Origin: Propionibacteriaceae bacterium
GTDB taxonomy: Bacteria; Actinomycetota; Actinomycetes; Propionibacteriales; Propionibacteriaceae
Reading direction: 5' to 3'
Length of the DNA stretch: 5,852 bases
Assembly (NCBI GenBank): GCA_031260385.1
Contig: JAIRKB010000182.1
Coordinates: 1 to 5,852, forward strand
Below, piece by piece: positions 1 through 4,788 of the stretch; within the stretch, counting starts at the first letter, position 1, and each line of letters begins with the position of its first letter. The notes beneath the pieces were generated by a model. That model was not told the origin of the DNA. It saw only the letters and a program-made list of their open reading frames with translations, and did no database searches. The position numbers and the translations under genes are program-made.

Positions 1-1055
1 GACTTTAGGATATAGGTCGTCCGGTGACCCTGGCGTACATCCCTCACGTTCTTCTGGGTCATCAACGTGACGGGATCCCAAAGCATGTGTACGGGCGTTG
101 TACGGCTAACGAAGCTGCCATCGGAGAGCGAACCGGTGGCATTATGCCCTGCCGCCATCAGGTTGATCCCGTCGAGGGCGATCGCCGGCGAGAAGTATGG
201 GCCGTTGCCATTGGTGCCGGTGGTGATCGGCAAGGTGATGTTATTGCCTTGGTTGTCGACCCCAAAGTTGGTCAAGCCGAAGAGCGGGCGAATGTCGATC
301 CCCATGGTGGGGTTCTTGGATTCGAGCGGGTCACGCCACTTCTGGAGATCGCGCAAACCATGATCGATCGCTTCGAGCTGAATGTGAACGGTGTATTCGA
401 GTTCCTCATAGGTCGCCAGGTGGAGCAGCTTAATCGATTCTAGAATCGTGGTCGTCCGATCGCCGTGGGCGAGGGGTTCCGCCCAGTAGAACCAGCCATC
501 AGTGTCGCGGATCCAGAATGGTCCGGTCATCGGGCCGGTACCTCCCGTATAGGCGGTCTTCCATGTGGCCACGGGGACAATATCCGGGCCCATCGTCCAG
601 GTGACATAGGTGCTTTCCGTACCCTTGTAAATCCACGGGCCATACTGAGCGGTGGCGCCGCCGTCTAGATCGTGAATCTTGAGGGTTTCGGTTAGCATAA
701 CGCGAACGTAAGTTGGCTTGTAGTAGGTCGAACAGTCGACACCACTGACTGCCCCGTTATCCTCTAGGTGGCCGCCGCTGGCTTCGTAGAGGGGATCAAG
801 GTGGTCGTAGGTGATGTAGACCGGCTTAACGACCGGCACTTCCACCTCCCAGTCGGTCTTGGTGCGCGCGACATAGTCAAACTCGTTGACCAGGATTGGT
901 TGGTAGTCCGATTCGGACAAGGCGTGGAAGGTGTTGGAAAAGCGTTGGCTAAAGTCGAACCAAGCCCAGGTCCCGCCGGTGGCCAATGCAACTGCAATGA
1001 CAATGACGGTGGCGATGCCTAGGCGTTTGTGGCTCCGATTCGCTGGGGGGGTCAT
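1..1055 (-). CDS. SipW-type signal, TasA/BsaA-like exported protein (3' end off the window)
   Basis: The frame is open from ATG at 1055 through the left edge, giving 351 residues without a stop, so the C-terminus is missing. A basic start (residues 8-11) is followed by a hydrophobic stretch (about 13-30) and then the motif GTWAWFDFSQRFSNTF (28-43). That pattern (G-T-x-A-W-F, a polar stretch, then N-x-F) is typical of proteins processed by SipW-type signal peptidases, such as TasA, camelysin and BsaA. Two further family-like motifs follow: DGWFYWAEPLAHGDRTTTIL (186-205), matching the usual 'DG(Y/F)YY..PL.PG..T..L' block, and YTVHIQLEAIDHGLRDLQKW (221-240), matching the 'Y.V.I..EAIQ...W' block. 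It is probably exported and surface- or matrix-associated. It is longer than classical TasA-like proteins, and the region after about residue 245 (Gly/Asn/Thr-rich) is not recognised. No SipW peptidase gene lies in the window. The start is supported by a GAGGA Shine-Dalgarno 7 nt upstream. Export class is fairly sure; the precise role is inference. Confidence 0.75.
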   Translation of the reverse strand, partial: MTPPANRSHKRLGIATVIVIAVALATGGTWAWFDFSQRFSNTFHALSESDYQPILVNEFDYVARTKTDWEVEVPVVKPVYITYDHLDPLYEASGGHLEDNGAVSGVDCSTYYKPTYVRVMLTETLKIHDLDGGATAQYGPWIYKGTESTYVTWTMGPDIVPVATWKTAYTGGTGPMTGPFWIRDTDGWFYWAEPLAHGDRTTTILESIKLLHLATYEELEYTVHIQLEAIDHGLRDLQKWRDPLESKNPTMGIDIRPLFGLTNFGVDNQGNNITLPITTGTNGNGPYFSPAIALDGINLMAAGHNATGSLSDGSFVSRTTPVHMLWDPVTLMTQKNVRDVRQGHRTTYILK

Positions 1056-1062
1056 GGTTTGT

Positions 1063-1067
1063 TCCTC
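1063..1067 (-). promoter_or_regulatory. Shine-Dalgarno of the SipW-type exported protein
   Basis: On the minus strand GAGGA lies 7 nt before the ATG at 1055. It supports that start and therefore the assignment of the hydrophobic stretch as an N-terminal export signal. Confidence 0.6.
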
Positions 1068-1144
1068 GGGGCTGAAGTTGTCTGTGGGCGTTTTTGGGGG
1101 TGGCGAGTGGGGGTGTCGACACTTCCTTAGCGCGTTAATACAGT

Positions 1145-1175
1145 ATCATAATCCCGCCCAGTGAGACAGAGCCAA
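1145..1175 (-). promoter_or_regulatory. weak candidate promoter for the exported-protein gene
   Basis: On the minus strand TTGGCT (1170-1175) and TATGAT (1145-1150, five of six matches to TATAAT) are separated by 19 nt, in the 135-bp gap between glpK and the exported-protein gene. The -10 is good; the -35 match and spacing are poor. It would separate this gene from glpK transcription, but read-through is equally possible. Confidence 0.25.
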
Positions 1176-1192
1176 TTATCGTTGGTTTGTCT
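1164..1192. other. imperfect stem-loop at the glpK stop codon
   Basis: AGACA (1164-1168) can pair with TGTCT (1188-1192), and CCAA (1172-1175) with TTGG (1182-1185), around the loop TTATCG. The structure overlaps the glpK stop codon. There is no run of T on the glpK side, so a classical Rho-independent terminator is not supported. It could be a weak terminator, an mRNA 3'-end structure, or chance. Confidence 0.25.
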
Positions 1193-2705
1193 AACCTACA
1201 ACGTCAGAATCAACCCAATCGAAAGTCTTGGTGACCGCCTTCTTCCAGTTGCGATAGAGGCGTTGGCGCTCGGGGACTTCCATCTGGGGAATCCAGCGCC
1301 GATCCTCGGCCCAGTTAGCAATCACATCGGCTTCCCCGGCCCAGAAACCGATCGCGATCCCGGCGGCGTAGGCGGCTCCCAAGGCGGTTGTTTCGGCGAC
1401 AACTGGACGTACGACCGGCACGCCGACCATGTCGGCGAGGAACTGCATTAGAAGGTTATTGGCGGTCATGCCACCATCGACCTTCAGCTCGCCGAGGTGG
1501 ATTCCGGAGTCGGCCTCCATGGCATCGAGGACATCGCGGGTCTGGAACCCGGAGGCTTCGAGGGCGGCCCTCGCGATGTGGCCACGGTTAACATACCTTG
1601 TCAAACCCAGGATGGCGCCCCGGGCGTCGCCGCGCCAGTAGGGGGCGAAGAGGCCGGAGAAGGCGGGCACGAAATAGCAGCCGCCGTTGTCGGTTACGGA
1701 GAGAGCCAGTTTTTCGACCTCGGGGGCGGAGTCAAACATCTTCAGATTATCGCGTAGCCATTGGACGAGCGAGCCGGTGACGGCGATGGAGCCCTCTAGG
1801 GCATAGATGGGGGGTTGGTTGCCGATTTGATAGGCGACGGTGGTTAGGAGGCCGTTTGAGGAATGTACGGGATGGGCGCCGGTGTTCATCAACATGAAGC
1901 AACCGGTGCCGTAGGTGTTCTTGGCCGAGCCAACCTCAAAGCAGGCCTGACCGAAACTAGCGGCCTGCTGGTCGCCGAGGTTGCCCGCCACCGGGATCCC
2001 CGCTAGGCAGGGTTCCTTGGCAAGACCATAGATCGCTGAGGAGGGCTTGATCTCGGGCAACATGGTCGCCGGGATCCGCATTTCGGCGGCGATATCGGGG
2101 GCCCAGGTCAGGGTTTGCAGATCCATCAGCATCGTCCGCGAGGCGTTCGTGACGTCGGTGATGTGAAGCCCGCCGTCAATCCCCCCGGTCAGATTCCAGA
2201 TCAGCCAGGTGTCGATCGTACCCATGATTAACTCACCGGCCTCAGCCCGCGCCCGGGCGCCCTCGACATTGTCGAGGATCCAGGTCACTTTCGGGCCCGC
2301 AAAATAGGTCGCCAGCGGCAGACCCACCCGCGCCTTGTAGCGGTTCTGATCGCCTTGGGCTAGCTCGTCGACGATCGCTTGGGTCCGGGTGTCCTGCCAG
2401 ACGATGGCGTTGTAGACCGGCTGGCCGGTGGCCCGGTCCCAAACCACGGTGGTCTCACGCTGGTTGGAGATGCCGATTGCCGCGATATCGTCCCGTCTCA
2501 GCCCGGCCTCATCGAGGGCGCCAGTGATAACCTGGAGGGTGTTGGCCCAGATCTCCCCCGGATCGTGCTCAACCCAACCCGCCCTGGGAAAGATCTGGGT
2601 GTGTTCTAGTTGATGGGCCCCAACGATCAGTCCGAAATGGTCAAAAACAATGGCGCGCGAGCTGGTCGTACCAGAGTCGATGGCGAGAATAAAGTCCTGC
2701 GACAT
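1191..2705 (-). CDS. glpK: glycerol kinase
   Basis: This is a complete 504-residue FGGY-family kinase of normal length for glycerol kinase. It phosphorylates glycerol to sn-glycerol 3-phosphate with ATP in the cytoplasm. The N-terminal phosphate-binding motif DSGTTSSR spans residues 10-17. NQRETT (81-86) carries Arg83 and Glu84, Tyr134 (LATYF) follows, and GDQQAA (244-249) holds the catalytic base Asp245; these match the glycerol-contacting residues known from E. coli GlpK. NTYGTGCFMLMNTG (263-276) and VDGGMTANN (409-417) are the second phosphate and adenosine motifs. Between YG (226-227) and GDQQ the loop is short and has neither the GGKGGTR fructose-1,6-bisphosphate loop of the E. coli enzyme nor the histidine phosphorylated by HPr in many Firmicutes, so control is probably mainly transcriptional. 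It is divergent from a SorC-type regulator. No glpF or glpD is present in the window. The Shine-Dalgarno before the ATG at 2705 is weak (GAAG), but the MSQDFILAIDSGTTSSR start fits the family. Confidence 0.97.
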   Translation of the reverse strand: MSQDFILAIDSGTTSSRAIVFDHFGLIVGAHQLEHTQIFPRAGWVEHDPGEIWANTLQVITGALDEAGLRRDDIAAIGISNQRETTVVWDRATGQPVYNAIVWQDTRTQAIVDELAQGDQNRYKARVGLPLATYFAGPKVTWILDNVEGARARAEAGELIMGTIDTWLIWNLTGGIDGGLHITDVTNASRTMLMDLQTLTWAPDIAAEMRIPATMLPEIKPSSAIYGLAKEPCLAGIPVAGNLGDQQAASFGQACFEVGSAKNTYGTGCFMLMNTGAHPVHSSNGLLTTVAYQIGNQPPIYALEGSIAVTGSLVQWLRDNLKMFDSAPEVEKLALSVTDNGGCYFVPAFSGLFAPYWRGDARGAILGLTRYVNRGHIARAALEASGFQTRDVLDAMEADSGIHLGELKVDGGMTANNLLMQFLADMVGVPVVRPVVAETTALGAAYAAGIAIGFWAGEADVIANWAEDRRWIPQMEVPERQRLYRNWKKAVTKTFDWVDSDVVG

Positions 2706-2717
2706 GGCTTCAGCATA

Positions 2718-2731
2718 ACCAGATAACTGGT
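2718..2731. repeat. palindrome ACCAGATAACTGGT upstream of glpK, candidate operator
   Basis: This is a perfect 5-bp inverted repeat (ACCAG / CTGGT) around the spacer ATAA, 13 bp before the glpK start codon. The overlapping sequence TAACCAGATA (2716-2725) recurs in inverted orientation as TATCTGGATA at 2778-2787, with nine of ten bases agreeing. Two related sites about 60 bp apart flanking the AT-rich promoter core are what a looping or multimeric SorC-type repressor could bind. That role is inference. Confidence 0.4.
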
Positions 2732-2777
2732 CTAGGGCCCGGTCTGCGGGTGGCTGTCGATTATTTTCTTTGTTTTA

Positions 2778-2787
2778 TATCTGGATA
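2778..2787. repeat. second copy of the CCAGATA element (inverted), candidate operator
   Basis: TATCTGGATA is the reverse complement of TATCCAGATA and matches TAACCAGATA at 2716-2725 in nine of ten positions. It overlaps the possible -10 hexamers of both divergent genes, so a protein bound here would affect both. Confidence 0.35.
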
Positions 2788-2788
2788 C

Positions 2789-2814
2789 CTAGTCAGCGGA
2801 GCCTAACTAGTGAG
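2789..2814. repeat. CTAGTCAG / CTAGTGAG direct repeat, also CTAGT / ACTAG inverted repeat
   Basis: CTAGTCAG (2789-2796) is repeated as CTAGTGAG (2807-2814) with an 18-bp period, seven of eight bases identical. CTAGT (2789-2793) and ACTAG (2806-2810) also form an inverted repeat. The repeats lie 27-52 bp upstream of the regulator start and could be an autoregulatory site. They are short enough to be chance. Confidence 0.25.
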
Positions 2815-2830
2815 AGAATGTGCAGTAGGT

Positions 2831-2836
2831 GAGGAG
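2831..2836 (+). promoter_or_regulatory. Shine-Dalgarno that decides the regulator start
   Basis: GAGGAG lies 4 nt before ATG 2841 and 1 nt before ATG 2838. The in-frame GTG at 2829 overlaps it and so is unlikely to be the start. The first or second ATG is preferred even though the spacing is short. Confidence 0.55.
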
Positions 2837-2840
2837 CATG

Positions 2841-3815
2841 ATGCACGAACGATACGATGATATGTACGAAGCTTGTGTGCGCTATTACGTACACGACGAG
2901 ACGATGGACTCGATTGCCCGCCATCTCAAATTATCCCGCTCCTCCGTTTCACGGCTGCTCGCCGAGGCTCGAAACTCCGGCATGGTCCGGATCTCGGTGG
3001 AGGCCCCCCAGGGGTCCCTCTCCCCCGTCGCCCAGAGCTTGTCGGCGATCTTTGGGGTTCGGGTCCACCTGGCGACCCTCGGCGATTCGGCGCCGATCGC
3101 GCTGCGTTTCGAACGGGTATCGAAGTTGGCGGCAACCCTGCTGCGCGATGGGGTCAATGACGGGGACAATATTGGGGTGGCTTGGGGGGTGACCTTGTCG
3201 TCGATGGTGCCCTACCTCGAGCGCCGCCTCCTCCACGATGCGACGATCGTCCAGATGAACGGAGGTACGAACGTGCACGACACCTCGGCCCGCCACGTCG
3301 CCGCGATCCTCCAAGCCCTGTCGGCAAACTTTGACGCCCGGATCGTCTCCTTCCCAGTCCCGGCCTTCTTTGACTATGCCGAAACCAAGGAGGCAATGTG
3401 GCGCGAACGCTCGGTGAAGATGGTCCTCAACCTCCAAGCCAAACTCGATGTCGCTCTCTTTGGCGTCGGCTCGATCGGAGCGCGCGTGCCGTCGTACGTC
3501 TACACCGCTGGCTTTCTCGACGACTCCGAACTAACCGCCCTCAAAGCCGAAGGGGTGGTCGGTGACGTCTGCACCGTCCTAATCCGCGAGGACGGCACCT
3601 ACGAAGACATCGCCCTCAACCAACGCGCCTCCGGCCTAACCCCCGCCGAGTTACAACGCATCCCTAAGCGAATCGGCATCGTCGCCGACCCCTCCCGCGC
3701 CCCCGCCCTCCTCGGAGCCCTACGCGCCAAAACCATGACCGACCTAGTCTGCGACGACACCACCGCCCGCGCCCTCCTAGACCTTTACGACTCTACCGAC
3801 CGCCGGGGCCGGTGA
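2841..3815 (+). CDS. SorC-family sugar-binding transcriptional regulator
   Basis: This is a cytoplasmic DNA-binding regulator of about 324 residues, the usual length for the SorC/DeoR/CggR group. A helix-turn-helix covers about residues 22-51, with SIARHLKLSRSSVSRLLAEA as its core. The rest is the SorC-type phosphosugar-binding domain: DNIGVAWGVTLSSM (109-122), MNGGTN (139-144), DVALFGVGSIG (203-213), GVVGDVC (238-244), and a C-terminal stretch ending in DLVCDDTTARALL (301-313). Members of this family bind phosphorylated sugars or related metabolites and usually control the adjacent catabolic genes. Here the divergent neighbour is glpK, so control of glycerol use is the natural inference, with a glycerol-derived or glycolytic phosphoester as possible effector; the effector cannot be read from the sequence. 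The start at 2841 follows a GAGGAG; 2838 and GTG 2829 are in-frame alternatives. The 3' third uses almost only C- or A-ending codons. The gene converges on the hydrolase gene, with 21 bp between stop codons. Confidence 0.9.
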   Translation: MHERYDDMYEACVRYYVHDETMDSIARHLKLSRSSVSRLLAEARNSGMVRISVEAPQGSLSPVAQSLSAIFGVRVHLATLGDSAPIALRFERVSKLAATLLRDGVNDGDNIGVAWGVTLSSMVPYLERRLLHDATIVQMNGGTNVHDTSARHVAAILQALSANFDARIVSFPVPAFFDYAETKEAMWRERSVKMVLNLQAKLDVALFGVGSIGARVPSYVYTAGFLDDSELTALKAEGVVGDVCTVLIREDGTYEDIALNQRASGLTPAELQRIPKRIGIVADPSRAPALLGALRAKTMTDLVCDDTTARALLDLYDSTDRRGR

Positions 3816-3836
3816 CCGTCCCCTTCGACTCCAGAT

Positions 3837-4478
3837 TCACTTGGGGTCGAGGAAGTCGGCGCAGAAGTCGGAGATTAGTTGGGCTAGTTGGGGGCCGTGG
3901 GTTTTTAGGAGGTCGCCGGTGCTGGGGAGATAGCGGGTGGTGGCGTTCGCTAGGCGGGCGAACTCTTCGGCGCTCTGGCGGGAGGCGGGGTCGTCTTCTG
4001 AGGCGATTGCTAGGAGGGGGGTACGGATGGCAGCTGGGTCGATGCCGAGCCCGGCTAAGGCCAAGGCGTCGAGGGCGGTGAGGATATGTTCTTTATCAAC
4101 CCCCCTGAAGAGTCCGGCGGGGGTCAGTTTGACGAGGCGGCGTTGACGGTTCAGGGTGGCGCGATCAGGGATTAGGGGGGTGGCGATGAGGACCAGATGC
4201 CCGATCCGATCCGGGTGGGCGATTGCCACGCGCGCCGCTACCAGCCCGCCCAAGGAGTAGCCCACCAGATCTGCCCGAGTGGCACCACGCGCTTCCATGA
4301 CATCGAAGACCGCTTCCACTGCTTGGTCAATATCGAAGCCGCTATGCTCGGTCGGCTTCAACCCTTTCAACCAGGGAGCGACCATCGCCTGATCAGGATT
4401 AATCGCCCCAACCACCTCCTGCCAGGCAGGCGGCGATTGTCCGGGACCATGAAGGAAGATCAGCAGGGGAGTATCCAT
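3837..4478 (-). CDS. alpha/beta-hydrolase fold protein
   Basis: From the ATG at 4478 the protein has 213 residues and starts just before the first strand (MDTPLLIFLHGPGQ). LHG supplies the oxyanion loop. The nucleophile elbow GYSLGG places the catalytic serine at residue 75 of this start. The acid is probably one of the aspartates in SEDDP (160-164), and the histidine is that in KTHGPQ (residue 194). All triad positions are therefore present, so an active esterase, lipase or similar hydrolase is likely. The cap is short and no substrate can be named. It is probably cytoplasmic with this start. In-frame alternatives are ATG 4487 and TTG 4556; the TTG start would add IPLLPAALSGLL near the N-terminus and overlaps the stop of a small upstream ORF. 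The gene is convergent with the SorC-type regulator and shows no operon partner. Its last 24 codons nearly all end in C or A. Confidence 0.85.
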   Translation of the reverse strand: MDTPLLIFLHGPGQSPPAWQEVVGAINPDQAMVAPWLKGLKPTEHSGFDIDQAVEAVFDVMEARGATRADLVGYSLGGLVAARVAIAHPDRIGHLVLIATPLIPDRATLNRQRRLVKLTPAGLFRGVDKEHILTALDALALAGLGIDPAAIRTPLLAIASEDDPASRQSAEEFARLANATTRYLPSTGDLLKTHGPQLAQLISDFCADFLDPK

Positions 4479-4552
4479 ACCCACCATCTTCTCATTCCCC
4501 GCCGCCATCGGCGAATGCAGCAATCCTGATAGCGCAGCGGGCAGGAGTGGGA

Positions 4553-4591
4553 TCAAGTTCGCGCGTAGATAAGAGAGCGGCTCGTTTCCAT
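4553..4591 (-). CDS. possible 12-codon leader ORF upstream of the hydrolase
   Basis: ATG at 4591 opens a 12-residue frame, METSRSLIYART, that ends in TGA at 4553-4555. It has the best Shine-Dalgarno of the region: GGAGG 9 nt upstream (4601-4605) and AGGAG 3 nt upstream (4595-4599). Its stop overlaps the in-frame TTG of the hydrolase frame as TTGA, the arrangement typical of translational coupling. It may be a leader peptide, or a sign that the hydrolase really starts here through a frameshift. It may also be chance. No homology is recognised. Confidence 0.3.
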   Translation of the reverse strand: METSRSLIYART

Positions 4592-4687
4592 TTTCTCCTG
4601 CCTCCGCTTGTTAGGATGGCGTTCGCCGCCTATACCCTCATTTTCGGACCCCGCTTCATACTCGATGACCACGATGTGAGAATCTTC

Positions 4688-4717
4688 TTGTCAAATGCGG
4701 TTTTTCCGGTGAATAAT
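4688..4717 (+). promoter_or_regulatory. sigma70-like promoter for the RHS-like gene
   Basis: TTGTCA (4688-4693) and AATAAT (4712-4717) each match the consensus at five of six bases and are separated by 18 bp. Transcription from about 4724 would give a leader of roughly 65 nt before ATG 4789. On the opposite strand the overlapping bases 4689-4694 read TTGACA, a perfect -35, but without a good -10 downstream of it. Confidence 0.5.
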
Positions 4718-4773
4718 CATCCCCAACATACTCATTCCATGCGGGTTTACGAAGTCGTAGTCTGCATAGCGTA

Positions 4774-4780
4774 AAGGGGA
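4774..4780 (+). promoter_or_regulatory. Shine-Dalgarno of the RHS-like gene
   Basis: AAGGGGA lies 8 nt before ATG 4789 and 5 nt before the adjacent in-frame GTG 4786. Either could be used; the ATG has the better spacing. Confidence 0.5.
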
Positions 4781-4788
4781 TTATCGTG

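Larger units (their letters stand above)
2706..2840. promoter_or_regulatory. divergent control region between glpK and the SorC-type regulator
   Basis: This intergenic stretch separates the glpK start (2705) from the regulator start (2841), so it must hold both promoters. It has an AT-rich island (about 2760-2780) within GC-rich DNA. Possible -10 elements are TATAAA on the minus strand (2774-2779) for glpK and TATATC on the plus strand (2776-2781) for the regulator. Neither has a convincing -35 box, which suggests activator dependence or a different sigma factor. The short repeats listed separately are candidate operators. Confidence 0.55.
4592..4788. other. intergenic region between the hydrolase and the RHS-like gene
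   Basis: The genes to left and right are divergent, so this stretch should hold both promoters. A good plus-strand promoter and the Shine-Dalgarno sequences are listed separately. A short plus-strand frame (4547-4774) runs through it but lacks protein-like features and overlaps the promoter, so I do not call it. No RNA gene is recognised. Confidence 0.5.

Noticed and set aside
24..443. 139-codon plus-strand frame opposite the SipW-type protein
   Set aside because: The opposite strand has a signal sequence, a Shine-Dalgarno and family motifs. This frame has none of these and is a shadow.
2818..2832. Four-codon ORF (MCSR) upstream of the regulator, considered as a leader peptide
   Set aside because: It is too short and has only a GAGAG-like sequence directly abutting it, with no structure suggesting attenuation.
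2949..3437. 162-codon minus-strand frame inside the regulator gene
   Set aside because: The plus-strand SorC-type protein is complete and convincing across this interval. The antisense frame is His/Arg/Gly-rich, as expected from reading a GC-rich gene backwards.
3823..3855. Interrupted hairpin (CTTCGAC ... GTCGAGGAAG) between the convergent stop codons, considered as a bidirectional terminator
   Set aside because: The stem has a 3-nt bulge and mismatches, and there is no T tract on either side. The evidence is too weak to call it a terminator.
3812..4081. 89-codon plus-strand Arg/Gly-rich frame beginning at the regulator stop
   Set aside because: It lies entirely opposite the hydrolase 3' end. 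Its low-complexity R/G composition comes from the G-rich antisense strand.
4547..4774. 75-codon plus-strand frame in the intergenic region
   Set aside because: There is no Shine-Dalgarno and no recognisable motif. It overlaps the best promoter of the region and ends just before the RHS-like gene's Shine-Dalgarno.
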